Below are positions 8,302 to 17,637 of a DNA stretch of 64,000 nucleotides, one piece after another (within the stretch, counting starts at the first letter, position 1; each line of letters opens with the position of its first letter). The notes under the pieces are model-generated. The model did not search any database, was not told the DNA's origin, and worked only from the letters and a program-made list of their open reading frames with translations. The stretch comes from Candidatus Raymondbacteria bacterium RIFOXYA2_FULL_49_16 (GTDB lineage: Bacteria > Fibrobacterota > OXYB2-FULL-49-7 > XYB2-FULL-49-35). Both the position numbers and the translations under genes were made by a program. Location: assembly GCA_001789205.1 (NCBI GenBank), contig MFYT01000064.1:62001-126000 (forward strand). Direction: 5' to 3'.

Positions 8302-10887
8302 ATGGTAAAAGGCAAAGACGAACTCTCCATTGCTCTGTTCCAAAGCAGGACCAACCTGTCCAAAGGCAAAGATCCATTCCTGAACCTCAAGGAAAAAGAG
8401 ATCAAAGGCCTTCAGGAGCGGTACAGCATCTTTAAAGATATGGAAGACGCTAATGGGTTTGTTGTCCAGAGCACCCATTATATTCACAACCCCCTGACTC
8501 CCCGGCCCTATTTTCATGCACTCAACAACTTTACGTTTAATGGCGCCGCCTATGGTTCAATCTGGGACCAGACCGGACGCGGATATTCCTATCTTAACAC
8601 AGTCATCGGCGGTGAAATAACCAGTAACACTAGTTCAACGTACAAACCCTTTTTAGCGGATAAACATGACCGTCGTATCATCTATTTACGCGAGGAAACC
8701 CCATCCGGCGCCTATACAGCTCCTGATGGGAAAAAGGTCGATATCTGGCCACTGTTCCCTGTCTGTTCCAATACTGCCCGCGAATATTCGGAGTTTTCCA
8801 GTACTCAGAACCCGACTAATTTAGAAGTATGCGCAACGCGGAACCAGGTGACCGGGCGGCTCACGGTAACCATACCAAGAGGAGCTTCATGCGAGATCAT
8901 GCAGCTGACGCTAAAAAATGAAAGCGCCAAAAAACGCGTATTCAGCCTTTTCTTCAGAATCGACTGGGACCTCAAAGCATACCCTTCCCCGCGCCTTAAG
9001 CGCTGTGAACTCTTTGATATGCAAATTGATAGAAAACTCGACGCTATCATGGCAAAAAACATCGATTGGACCAACAAGAATCCCCGCACCGGTTTCTGCG
9101 CCTGCGACCAAAAGATGGCGGGATTCGAGCTTTCTGGAGAACGGTTCGAGGGGACGCACACCTTCAACTGCATACCGGTTTCGGTCCTTGCGGGTTCGCT
9201 GCAGTCCGGGACATGCGTACCAGTAGCCTCAAGCGTTATTGCAGGCATTCACTGCGAAATCACCCTCCCTCCCAAAAGCGCAAAGACGCTCTACTTCACC
9301 GTGGGCGCGGTCCAGGGCGACTACACGGACGCGAAAAAAACCGTTGAAAAAATCAAACGCCAATACATGACAGACAAGGCCTTTGCCGCAACCGTGAAGA
9401 ATAATGAAGAGGAATGGCTGAAATTCTCGACCGGATTTCTGGTCAATACTCCAGACGCTGAATTCAACCGCTTCTTTAACGTCTGGACCACCTCCCAGCT
9501 GGTAAACACCGCACTCTTCCTCTCGGGCGCTTCAAAATTCGAATTCAGGGAGAAAATGCAGGTACTCAAGGCCCTGGTGCCCTACTGCCCCGAAGTTGTC
9601 AAGAAAGAGCTCAAGGCCACCATCTGCTACCAGCTGCGCGATGGACGCGCCATCAGCCGTTATTCAAAATTCAAGGACCATGCGCCCGATGAGGAAGTGA
9701 CCATGGACAACACCATGTGGATGGTGGACGCCGTGTGCCGGTATGTGAACGATACCGGAGATTTCAGTTTCCTCGAGGAATCAATCGGTTTTTTCGACCC
9801 CAAGATGCAGGTGGTTGACAACACGAAGAACGCCAAAGTGTACGACCATGTGATCCTGGCGGTCAAGTGCCTATTCGATTACCGCGGCCGTTTCGGGTTG
9901 TGCAAGGTAGGCTCTGGCGATATGAACACCGCACTTACCCATATTACCAAACTGGGGGGCGTCAGCGCCGGTCTTTCCATGGTCCTCGTCTATATAGCCA
10001 AGCTCCTCTTCCCCTATGCACGCGAACGGACCATCAAACGTGACATCGGCTACCTGAACACCATTCTTGAAAATATGTACAGCAATCTGGGCAACTATTC
10101 ATGGAACGGCGAATCCTATTCATACGCATACGATGACAATGGCAATACTATTGGCGCAAAGGGCGACAAGGATGGGGCCATCCATCTCTTCACCAACCTC
10201 TGGGCCATCATCTGCGGCGCGGTTGAAGCGTCCGGCAACCTGAAGGCCGTGCTCACGCTTCTCGACCGCATGGACACCCCGTTCGGCTTCAGGTCAATAC
10301 ACCCGCCGTACAGCATTGGATTCTCCGGCAAGGGAGGCATTCCCGATATTCTGCCCGGGACCTTTGAAAACGGCTCAATTGACGCTTACGGTAAGGCGTT
10401 CTCCGCCTTTGCTCTCGCGGAAATCGGGCAGGGACAAAGGGCGTTCAAAGCCATTAAAAAGGCCTTTCCCTCTTGCACGCTTCCCGATATTTCCACGGCA
10501 AATCCTAATCAGGTTTCAGAATTCACCATTGGGCCCGGCCACTGCGATTTCGGGAAAAATGTGTTCGATATCTTCACCCCCGCGATCAGCTGGATAAAAA
10601 TTGCCATGGAACGGATCATCGGCGTTGTGCCAACGTATGAAGGTCTGCTTCTTTCGCCCAGTATTCCTCCGGAATGGAAAGAGTTCAGCGTGGTCCGGAC
10701 CTACCGGGAAAAAGTTTTATCCATCAAGTTCCATAATCCCCACGGCAAAGAAACAGGCGTGGCAAAGGCGACGGTGAACGGCAAGGAGCTGCAGAAGTCG
10801 GCAGACGGCCGGTTCATCATCGACAGCGCCCGGCTCGCCGCGGCAGGTAAGAATAATCCAATTGTCGTCGACGTGTTGATGGGCTAA
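8302..10887 (+). CDS. GH94-like glycoside phosphorylase with altered catalytic motif
   Basis: The 861-residue protein has the layout of GH94 disaccharide phosphorylases: N-terminal beta-sandwich (YGSIWDQTGRGYSY, where relatives have FSPxxxP), a linker, an (alpha/alpha)6 barrel (TMWMVDAVCRYV) and a C-terminal jelly roll (PTYEGLLLSPSIPPEW). Family enzymes split beta-linked disaccharides with phosphate. The barrel motif that is normally GDWND reads G-D-M-N-T at residues 539-543, so the position of the general-acid Asp is Thr543. The start was set at 8302, behind AGGGGAAGAAA, not at the upstream in-frame ATG (8227). It may be a divergent or inactive phosphorylase. It is convergent with the DUF374 gene, two bases apart. 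Confidence 0.8.
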   Translation: MVKGKDELSIALFQSRTNLSKGKDPFLNLKEKEIKGLQERYSIFKDMEDANGFVVQSTHYIHNPLTPRPYFHALNNFTFNGAAYGSIWDQTGRGYSYLNTVIGGEITSNTSSTYKPFLADKHDRRIIYLREETPSGAYTAPDGKKVDIWPLFPVCSNTAREYSEFSSTQNPTNLEVCATRNQVTGRLTVTIPRGASCEIMQLTLKNESAKKRVFSLFFRIDWDLKAYPSPRLKRCELFDMQIDRKLDAIMAKNIDWTNKNPRTGFCACDQKMAGFELSGERFEGTHTFNCIPVSVLAGSLQSGTCVPVASSVIAGIHCEITLPPKSAKTLYFTVGAVQGDYTDAKKTVEKIKRQYMTDKAFAATVKNNEEEWLKFSTGFLVNTPDAEFNRFFNVWTTSQLVNTALFLSGASKFEFREKMQVLKALVPYCPEVVKKELKATICYQLRDGRAISRYSKFKDHAPDEEVTMDNTMWMVDAVCRYVNDTGDFSFLEESIGFFDPKMQVVDNTKNAKVYDHVILAVKCLFDYRGRFGLCKVGSGDMNTALTHITKLGGVSAGLSMVLVYIAKLLFPYARERTIKRDIGYLNTILENMYSNLGNYSWNGESYSYAYDDNGNTIGAKGDKDGAIHLFTNLWAIICGAVEASGNLKAVLTLLDRMDTPFGFRSIHPPYSIGFSGKGGIPDILPGTFENGSIDAYGKAFSAFALAEIGQGQRAFKAIKKAFPSCTLPDISTANPNQVSEFTIGPGHCDFGKNVFDIFTPAISWIKIAMERIIGVVPTYEGLLLSPSIPPEWKEFSVVRTYREKVLSIKFHNPHGKETGVAKATVNGKELQKSADGRFIIDSARLAAAGKNNPIVVDVLMG

Positions 10888-10889
10888 GC

Positions 10890-11522
10890 CTAGCCGGCCG
10901 CAAGGCGATCGGCCATATCGGTCAGTCTATTAATTTCAGTTTCAAGTTCCGGCTCCGAACCCTTCCGGTAGTCAAAGGGTTTTCCCATGACTATCACAAT
11001 CCTGGAAAAAAACAGCGGTATCTGGAACCGGTCCCAGCTGTGCAGGGTTATTTTCCGCGAATACCCGCAGCCAAAAGGGACAATGAGGGCGTTGGTGGAG
11101 GCCGCGATGCGCACCAGGCCTGAATTGACCTTGTGATAGGGGCCGCGCGGGCCATCGGGCGCTATGCCGATGTACGCACCCTGTTTCAGAAGAGTAAGGG
11201 AGGCGCGCGCCACGGCGACCCATCCACGCGACGTGGAGCCCCTGATATGGTTGAATCCCCATTTTGAAAGGACTCGCGCAAGAAATTCGCCGTCCTTGCT
11301 CTGGCTCACGACAGCGTACACTCCCAGGCCGCGGAAGCAGAAGGTACTGAACAGAAGTCTGCCGTGCCAAAAGGCGTAGAGCCGGCCGCGGCCATCTTTC
11401 GGTCCCGCAGGCAGCACCTGGTCCGTACCTTCGCAAAAGATGCGTTTTCTGCAGGTAAGGGAAATTGCCCGCGTGAGAAAGTCTATGATAAGAGGGACTA
11501 TGATACGCGAGAGCTTCCGCAT
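10890..11522 (-). CDS. DUF374 lysophospholipid acyltransferase-like protein
   Basis: The 210-residue protein shows FWHGRL (the catalytic His region of the DUF374/LPLAT family), SQSKDGE, and PDGPRGP, the second conserved block. In Gram-negative bacteria such proteins are thought to transfer acyl groups to lipid A or glycolipid precursors at the inner membrane, the N terminus serving as membrane anchor. The gene is divergent from the SIMPL gene and ends two bases from the GH94-like gene. The acceptor lipid is unknown. Confidence 0.85.
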   Translation of the reverse strand: MRKLSRIIVPLIIDFLTRAISLTCRKRIFCEGTDQVLPAGPKDGRGRLYAFWHGRLLFSTFCFRGLGVYAVVSQSKDGEFLARVLSKWGFNHIRGSTSRGWVAVARASLTLLKQGAYIGIAPDGPRGPYHKVNSGLVRIAASTNALIVPFGCGYSRKITLHSWDRFQIPLFFSRIVIVMGKPFDYRKGSEPELETEINRLTDMADRLAAG

Positions 11523-11540
11523 TTAAAGGAAAAATAGTCT

Positions 11541-11569
11541 TTGACACCAGCCTGCGAGAATAATTTATT
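11541..11569 (+). promoter_or_regulatory. Sigma-70-type promoter for the SIMPL gene
   Basis: A consensus TTGACA (11541-11546) and TTTATT (11564-11569) are separated by 17 bases. They are followed by GGAGG (11586-11590) and the ATG at 11597. Confidence 0.5.
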
Positions 11570-11596
11570 TAATGGAAACTATTCCGGAGGTCATGT

Positions 11597-12289
11597 ATGA
11601 AAATTCTCCTGGCACTCTGTCTTCCTGTCCTGTTTCTCTCCTGCACTGAAAAGAGTGAACGTACCGTATCGGTCATAGGGACCGCTTCAACAACCGTGAC
11701 CCCTGATATCGCGCTGGTCACCATTGGCGCCTCGTTCCTCGACGTCACTGCGGAAGGGGCCGCGGCAAAGGCCGGAAAGGAGATGACGGACCTTTCAGCG
11801 ATCTGCAAGTCCCTGGGCATTAAAAGCGACGACATTCTTTCCCTGGGCCTGGCCATAGACCAGGAATACCGCTGGGAAAACAATACGGAGCGGGTCGCGG
11901 GCATACGCGCCACAGACAATCTTCGGATCACCGTGCGCAACATAGGCACGCTCAAAACCCTGCTCGACGAGGCATTGCGGACAAAAATCAATCGCCTGGG
12001 GGGCATAGCATTCACTCACAGTAAAATCGACAGCCTGCGCAAGACAACATGCCTGCGCGCACTCGACGACGCGCGCCAAAGCGCACTGACCATGTGTTCA
12101 CAAATGGGCGTTTCATTGGGCAAGGTCATGTCCCTTTCCAACACCCCGGAAAATACAAGGCAGTCCCCTGCACCTGCATGGCCCACGACAACGATGGAAC
12201 ATGCTGTGGCAGCGCGCCCAGCCGCAACCGTCATGCCAGGAAAAATGGAGTTGAGTAACTCTGTGTTCGCGGTTTTTGAGATCAAATAA
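11597..12289 (+). CDS. SIMPL-domain (DUF541) lipoprotein
   Basis: The 230-residue protein begins with a lipoprotein signal ending in LFLSC, so it should be lipid-anchored in the cell envelope. The rest matches the SIMPL/DUF541 fold: SVIGTASTTVTPDIALVTIG at the start of the mature part, and a repeated VTVRNIG-type strand in the middle. Relatives are oligomeric periplasmic proteins (BP26, YggE) tied to oxidative stress or of unknown role. GGAGG precedes the ATG at normal spacing. It seems monocistronic, with a promoter upstream and an inverted-repeat terminator downstream. Confidence 0.85.
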   Translation: MKILLALCLPVLFLSCTEKSERTVSVIGTASTTVTPDIALVTIGASFLDVTAEGAAAKAGKEMTDLSAICKSLGIKSDDILSLGLAIDQEYRWENNTERVAGIRATDNLRITVRNIGTLKTLLDEALRTKINRLGGIAFTHSKIDSLRKTTCLRALDDARQSALTMCSQMGVSLGKVMSLSNTPENTRQSPAPAWPTTTMEHAVAARPAATVMPGKMELSNSVFAVFEIK

Positions 12290-12341
12290 CGTACATTGTA
12301 CCATACCGTACATCTGCTCCGTACAAATACGTACGTTTTTT
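12288..12341 (+). terminator. Probable intrinsic terminator rich in GTAC repeats
   Basis: AACGTAC (12288-12294) pairs with GTACGTT (12331-12337), which runs into six T residues ending at 12341. The region between holds three more GTAC copies that extend the stem imperfectly. It begins within the last codons of the SIMPL gene. Confidence 0.5.
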
Positions 12342-12440
12342 ATCCGTGTTAGCGAAAAAAACCCTGTAACTTATTGTTTTTATGCAGCCAATAAAAGGGC
12401 GCGCCATTTGCTATGATCTCTATGAAAAAAGGAGTTTCAA

Positions 12441-14057
12441 ATGAAAACAAATAAAATACTGCTGCTCACAGTACTGGTTCTTGCGCTTTTCCATTTTAGC
12501 ACAAGCGCTGAAACAAGCCGTTCTTCCCAGTCCACTTTGGGCGACCCCATTAAAAACCGGGAAGAGATAACCAGACTTCAGGACGAAGTGACGCGCATTG
12601 AGGCCCTGCTCAACAGGGTGCGTGAAAAAAACAGCGCCTGTCAGCTGCAATATTTTTCCGACCGTCTCAGCCGCATCACCGCGGACATCAACAGGCTCGA
12701 TCCCGCACGCATGGAATTACGCGACATTGCCGCGATAGCGCTGAGGGTCAATGAGCTAAAAACCGAGATGGACAAGGCGTTCAGGGCCGCGGTAAAACTC
12801 GAATCGAGCATGCGGCGCATTGAAAAAAGGATTGAGGAAATAAAACAGGCCATGCAAGACCTGGACGGCAGCGAACTGGAAAAGGCGGAAAACGTGATGC
12901 AGCGCGTTTCCGCGCTGTATGGCAAGGCCCGTGAAAAAATGAATACCTGTGAAGTACCAGCGGCCGCGCGTATTATCCGTGAGATAGAAGCCATTGGCAA
13001 GCGGGTAAATGCTGAAATGAAGCGCGCCACAGGCGATACCCGGCGTGTCGAACAATATATCAAACGCAATGGCGTCATTCTCGACAAAGCGCATGCCATG
13101 GCCGGCAACGACGCCGATGGACTTCTCGCTGTCGCCGATGCGCTGCACCAGCGGGCGCAAGACGCCTTGGCTGCGAAAAATATTGAGCAGGCCAACCGGC
13201 TTGCGGTCAGCTGCCGCGAAAAACTCATTGACCTGGCTGGCGGTCTTCTCTCTGATAATGAAAAATCATCGCTCCGCAAACGGGCGCTCAATTTCATCGC
13301 TGATACTCGCGACCTCCTGGCCAAGGCAAGCGTTGCGGTGGCCCAGGCCGGTAAACCTGAACTCACACGGCTTGTTGACAAAGCCAAGGCCGACTTTGAA
13401 ACAGCTCTGAAGCTGCACGAAGCGGGCAAAGACGCGCGAGCCATGGAACTCATGCGTTCGGCGCACCGCATTGCCCAAAAGATCGCCGCAACAGCGGCGC
13501 CGGAAAACACCATGAGTGCGGCACTTGACCGTCTGAAGAAAAAACTCGACGCGATTTCAGAAATCGCCAAAAAAACCACAGACCCCGAAGCGCGGGCAGC
13601 ATATGACCGCGCCCAGGCAGCCTACGAGGCCGCACGCAAGGCAGTCGAAGCAGGAGACAATGAACAAGCGCTCGCAGAGGCGCGCAACGCAGTGCGGTTA
13701 TTAGGCAAAGCCGTGCACCTCTGCATGCAGAACGATCCCGCTGCCCGGCAAGAGGTGCGAGCTGAAATTGATCGGGTCAAGACAAAAGTCGAAGCGGCTG
13801 TTACCGCAGCGCACGCGTCCAGAGTAGAAGTTGCCCAGGAAAAGGCGCGTCAGGCCCTTCAGTATCTGTCAAAAGCCAAGGCTGCCGCCAACCAGGAAAA
13901 ATTCAAACAAGCCCTAGCCTACCTTTTCAAGGCAGCGGGATTAAGCGACCGGGCCGAGGCCATTGCCCAGGGCTTCGACAATCCTGATCTTGACGAGGAC
14001 GACAGCGACGAGTTCCCGGACGCTGGAGATACGGACCAAGGTCCTGACCGCCCATAA
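12441..14057 (+). CDS. Secreted Ala/Glu/Lys-rich coiled-coil protein of unknown function
   Basis: I do not recognise a family. The 538-residue protein has a signal peptide (MKTNKILLLTVLVLALFHFS) and is then almost all heptad-like helix rich in Ala, Glu, Lys and Arg. Blocks such as AQAAYEAARKAVEAGDNEQALAEAR repeat loosely every 60-80 residues, resembling helical-hairpin or TPR-like repeats. The last 25 residues are strongly acidic (LDEDDSDEFPDAGD). It is probably periplasmic, as a scaffold or spacer. GGAG lies before the ATG and a clear terminator follows. The next genes (TPR protein, barrel protein, two-component pair) run the same way, so it may belong to the same envelope system. Confidence 0.7.
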   Translation: MKTNKILLLTVLVLALFHFSTSAETSRSSQSTLGDPIKNREEITRLQDEVTRIEALLNRVREKNSACQLQYFSDRLSRITADINRLDPARMELRDIAAIALRVNELKTEMDKAFRAAVKLESSMRRIEKRIEEIKQAMQDLDGSELEKAENVMQRVSALYGKAREKMNTCEVPAAARIIREIEAIGKRVNAEMKRATGDTRRVEQYIKRNGVILDKAHAMAGNDADGLLAVADALHQRAQDALAAKNIEQANRLAVSCREKLIDLAGGLLSDNEKSSLRKRALNFIADTRDLLAKASVAVAQAGKPELTRLVDKAKADFETALKLHEAGKDARAMELMRSAHRIAQKIAATAAPENTMSAALDRLKKKLDAISEIAKKTTDPEARAAYDRAQAAYEAARKAVEAGDNEQALAEARNAVRLLGKAVHLCMQNDPAARQEVRAEIDRVKTKVEAAVTAAHASRVEVAQEKARQALQYLSKAKAAANQEKFKQALAYLFKAAGLSDRAEAIAQGFDNPDLDEDDSDEFPDAGDTDQGPDRP

Positions 14058-14079
14058 TGTTGACATGACGACTTCCATG

Positions 14080-14113
14080 CAAGGCGGCCCCTGCGGGGGC
14101 TGCCTTGTTCTTT
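14080..14113 (+). terminator. Intrinsic terminator after the coiled-coil gene
   Basis: CAAGGC-G-GCCCC pairs with GGGGC-T-GCCTTG around a TGCG loop (14080-14107) and is followed by a T-rich tail (TTCTTT). It is 22 bases past the stop codon. Confidence 0.75.
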
Positions 14114-14152
14114 CCTGTTTCAATGATATATTTTAAAAATACGAGGAGCGCC

Positions 14153-14767
14153 ATGGTTCTATCTATCGTTGTCCTGTGCGCGGCGCTCTGCGCAAACGCC
14201 ATGGACCGCGATCTGGTACGCGCGGGCATCGGCAAGGTGTTTGACAGGGAATTCGAGGAAGCGCGCGTCTATATTGAAAAAGGGCTGGAAGACCGGAACG
14301 AGATCCGCGGCTTCATGAAAACCTGGATACTGCTTATGGAAAACCTCGACAAAAAGAACCCCGTCTTCGAAAAGCAATGTTCCAACAGTTGCGGCGCCTA
14401 TGAAAAAGCGTCGCAAGGGTCAAATGCCGACTCCCTGCTCCTGGGCGGCATGTGGCAGGGACTCATGGCCCTCTACCTTACGGGGATCAACGAAACGCTC
14501 GCCGCCTACAGGTACGGCGCCCGAGCCTGCGAAATGCTCAAGAAATCGCTCATGGTGGACCCGGAAAAATACGACGCTTATTACGGCCTGGGCATCTACT
14601 ATAAAATGCGCTTTGAACTGGGCCAGACCCTCTGGTTTGTTCCTTCGTCAAAAAACGACCGGGAGCGTGCGAAAACATATCTTGAAAGAGCGTGGGCAAA
14701 GGGCGAATTCACTCGGGAGCTTTCCGCGCACCAGCTTATCGATATTTCCGCTGTAGGGATGCAATGA
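14153..14767 (+). CDS. Periplasmic TPR-like protein of unknown function
   Basis: The 204-residue protein has a signal peptide (MVLSIVVLCAALCANA) and TPR-like helices, best seen in MLKKSLMVDPEKYDAYYGLG near residue 140. Conserved Cys residues occur around residues 77-81. The start at 14153 is chosen because GAGGAG precedes it by four bases; the frame itself opens earlier. Its stop overlaps the start of the next gene, an outer-membrane barrel, so the two are translationally coupled and probably act together in the envelope. Confidence 0.7.
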   Translation: MVLSIVVLCAALCANAMDRDLVRAGIGKVFDREFEEARVYIEKGLEDRNEIRGFMKTWILLMENLDKKNPVFEKQCSNSCGAYEKASQGSNADSLLLGGMWQGLMALYLTGINETLAAYRYGARACEMLKKSLMVDPEKYDAYYGLGIYYKMRFELGQTLWFVPSSKNDRERAKTYLERAWAKGEFTRELSAHQLIDISAVGMQ

Positions 14768-16377
14768 AAACCAGGGCAATGCTCTTGGTTGCGGCAGCAG
14801 TTTTTGCCGCTGACGACCCTCTCTGTACCATTTACCTGGAGACGCGAACCGAATTCCTCGCTGCCCGCTCAGACACGGGCCTGGCGGCTGCCGTGGCTTC
14901 GGCCGACTCCCTTCAGACGCTGGGACAATGCATGGACGCCGTGGACCTGCTCTACGAATGGGAAGCAGCCCATACCGCCGATATGTCAGGGACTATGGAC
15001 CCTGCGTTGAACAATGACAATGACATTGACATCGGCCTGGACGCGGTAACGCTATCCCTGCCGGTAAAAAAAAGCGGTCGTACCGTCACCCATACCTTTG
15101 TGGCGCGTACTGATTATTACTCCTCGGCAAGTGACGCGGGCGCGGAGGATTCAGCTTATGCCTACATGGTCCTCGATACGCTTATGTACGACACCATACC
15201 GGGCTATCCGGGTTTTGACAGCAATCCATGGAATTTCGGCGCTGAATACCGGTTTTCCACCCGGAACAACAAATCCGCCTTCAGGATGTTTGCAAACAGG
15301 CTTGCGTTGTACAGGGACTATATGTACGATCAGGCGCGTACGACTTTTAAAAAAGACCTTTTCAATGACGCGGCCGCACTGTCGCTGGGTGGAGAGTTTA
15401 CCCTCAACAAAAGCAACGCCAATGATTCAACCAGCTATGCGGACCTGATCGTCTCCCCCGGTGTTGCATTGAGACCTCTTTCATGGTTCTCCGCGGGAAT
15501 CACCGCAACGGTCAACCGGCGGCAATATCAAAACGAACGCGAAGGATATGAAAACCGGCTTGCGCGCATGGCCGGGCTATCAGTCGCGGCGCAGAAAGAA
15601 CTCTTTTCCTTCTCAGCGGGAATCGAAGCCTGGAACAAACGCTATTCAGTGCTGCTGTGGCCTGAAAAAAACAACAAAGACAATCTGTTCACCGTCAATG
15701 CTGATTTCTTTCCCATGGACCGTTTGACAGTCTCCCTGGGTCTCATGCGCGACGCAATCACCTACTACGACAAACCGGAAGGACCCGACAACGAGGTGTC
15801 TAGCGCCCTTGAGGCCGCAATCGCGCTTGCGGAGATCGGCCCGTTTGATTTCTCCCTGAATGGGTTTCGCGAAAGCGTGCGCTATGGCCAGTATGATTCC
15901 CTCTCTTATTTCGATCTCTCTTCAGGCCACGTCATCGACACTGCGGTTTTTACCAGATACCAGACAATAAAAAACAGCCTCTCGCCTGAAATCGAAGTAA
16001 CGCTGGTTTCATGGCTTTCGGCCACTGGAACATTTACGGTTGAGAATCTCAAGGTCTCTCTGCCCAACGGGACCGACACCGGCCTGGTTGTGCCCAACGA
16101 AGACGATTACTTCCTTATTGCATGGTCAGCGGAAATTGAAACCTTCCGCAGCGCCTTTTCCGCGGGATTGGGCACGACGTTCGAAAACATCATGTACCAG
16201 CCGCGCGGCGAACAGGAGTACCGGGTCCGATCTTTGAGGCTGAATGGCAATGCGAATTATTATTTTAGTAAGAAGCTCTTTGCTTCGCTGGTTTTTGACG
16301 TTCCCATGCCCTGGTTTACCGGCGAAAACAACGTAGCGGACAATTCGTTCACGGTTGAATTGGAATACACTCTGTAA
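14764..16377 (+). CDS. Predicted outer-membrane beta-barrel protein
   Basis: No family is recognised. The 537-residue protein starts with a signal peptide (MKTRAMLLVAAAVFAAD) at an ATG overlapping the previous stop. A short helical segment follows (about 20-85), then about 450 residues of alternating hydrophobic and polar strands with many Tyr and Phe (for example SLRLNGNANYYFSKKLFASL), ending in an aromatic-rich strand typical of barrels. It lies 15 bases ahead of a histidine kinase gene in the same direction, so the kinase may sense its state or control its synthesis. Confidence 0.65.
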   Translation: MKTRAMLLVAAAVFAADDPLCTIYLETRTEFLAARSDTGLAAAVASADSLQTLGQCMDAVDLLYEWEAAHTADMSGTMDPALNNDNDIDIGLDAVTLSLPVKKSGRTVTHTFVARTDYYSSASDAGAEDSAYAYMVLDTLMYDTIPGYPGFDSNPWNFGAEYRFSTRNNKSAFRMFANRLALYRDYMYDQARTTFKKDLFNDAAALSLGGEFTLNKSNANDSTSYADLIVSPGVALRPLSWFSAGITATVNRRQYQNEREGYENRLARMAGLSVAAQKELFSFSAGIEAWNKRYSVLLWPEKNNKDNLFTVNADFFPMDRLTVSLGLMRDAITYYDKPEGPDNEVSSALEAAIALAEIGPFDFSLNGFRESVRYGQYDSLSYFDLSSGHVIDTAVFTRYQTIKNSLSPEIEVTLVSWLSATGTFTVENLKVSLPNGTDTGLVVPNEDDYFLIAWSAEIETFRSAFSAGLGTTFENIMYQPRGEQEYRVRSLRLNGNANYYFSKKLFASLVFDVPMPWFTGENNVADNSFTVELEYTL

Positions 16378-16392
16378 CCGAAAGACGCGCGC

Positions 16393-17637
16393 ATGCGCAC
16401 TACCATGATTTTCATACCCGCGATGTTCCTCTATATCGCCATGAGCCTTCTTATTTATTCTTTTTACCGTACCGCTAGTAACGCCCTTGACACAGAACTC
16501 GACGCCCGTTTCTTACTCATGGGCGAATCAGCGGCGCGCCTCTTTGCGTTGGACCGTATTGGCGCACAGCCCTTTGAACCGGGCAACGAGGCGACAACCG
16601 AATTCCTCTTGCACATGGAAGACTCCTTTGGCCTTGAACAAGCAGCACTGGTCGACCTGGTCGGCACTGTGGTAAACAGCACCAACCCCCTGTTCTCCGA
16701 TGGGTTTCCGGGCTGGGAAGTGACCGGTCGGGAAAGGCGGGCCATGGAACGCCAGGACAAGGCCATCATACGCCCCGCGCGCACCATCGCGGGAATCCCC
16801 TTCAAAACTATCGTGGCGCCGGTGCAGGCAAACGGCGAAAAGGGCCTGCTTGTCATGGACGTCAACATGCACTATCTCAAACCCCTTGCCACAGCGAAAA
16901 AACGCTTTCTTTTTGCCGCAGTGGTCACCACGCTGCTTTTTGCCGCGTTCGCGTCCGCGGTCTTTCTGCTCTCGCGCAGGCTCAAGACCGCTCTGGCTGA
17001 AAAAAATCGTCAGGAAAAACTGGCGCTTGTGGGCAAAATGACCGCCTCGGTGGCGCACGAAATAAAAAATCCTCTGGGCATCATTAAAAACACGGCGGAA
17101 CTGATCAATAAAAAATACGGTAAACCGGGTGACGAGCTTTTTTCTTATATTGATGAGGAAATACGCCGCCTTGACAGTACTATCAACGATTTTCTCACTT
17201 TTTCACGCGACTTCCAGGTCCATCCTGAGCCCGTGGACATCGACCGTCTTGTGGAAAAGATCATCGCTCCCCTGACGGATGTGACATTTACCCCTGGCGG
17301 CATTGGCGTGCACCAGTACGATCCCTTCAGATTTACGCAGCTCATCAGGAACCTCGCGCTCAACGGCCAGACCCACGGCCGCGGAAAAGTGGAAATTGTC
17401 ACTATACGGCGCGGATCGGGTGATGCGCTTGAAGTACTCGACCGCGGGCCGGGTTTTCCTCTTTTCCGCGAAGACACGGTCTTTGAGCCCTTTTACACAA
17501 CCTCCTCATCGGGTACAGGCCTTGGCCTGGCAATCTGCAAGGCCATTGTGGAAAAACACAGGGGCGCTATTCGCGCGGCAAACAGGGACGGCGGCGGCGC
17601 GCGCATAATTATTACCTTTTTAAGGGACAATGCATGA
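16393..17637 (+). CDS. Membrane sensor histidine kinase
   Basis: This 414-residue kinase has an N-terminal membrane helix (about 5-25), an extracytoplasmic sensor of roughly 140 residues with no family I can name, and a second helix (about 172-195). Next come the HisKA domain with His222 in [11 protein letters not shown] and a HATPase_c domain with [20 protein letters not shown] (G1/G2 boxes); the N box is shortened to [13 protein letters not shown]. No HAMP domain is obvious. Its stop overlaps the ATG of the response regulator (ATGA), so the pair is made together. In this family the phosphate passes to the partner's Asp. Confidence 0.92.
   Translation: MRTTMIFIPAMFLYIAMSLLIYSFYRTASNALDTELDARFLLMGESAARLFALDRIGAQPFEPGNEATTEFLLHMEDSFGLEQAALVDLVGTVVNSTNPLFSDGFPGWEVTGRERRAMERQDKAIIRPARTIAGIPFKTIVAPVQANGEKGLLVMDVNMHYLKPLATAKKRFLFAAVVTTLLFAAFASAVFLLSRRLKTALAEKNRQEKLALVGKMTASVAHEIKNPLGIIKNTAELINKKYGKPGDELFSYIDEEIRRLDSTINDFLTFSRDFQVHPEPVDIDRLVEKIIAPLTDVTFTPGGIGVHQYDPFRFTQLIRNLALNGQTHGRGKVEIVTIRRGSGDALEVLDRGPGFPLFREDTVFEPFYTTSSSGTGLGLAICKAIVEKHRGAIRAANRDGGGARIIITFLRDNA

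Noticed and set aside
12290-12440. GTAC repeats as a CRISPR or regulatory array
   Set aside because: The copies are short, unevenly spaced and explained by an imperfect terminator stem with a T-tract.
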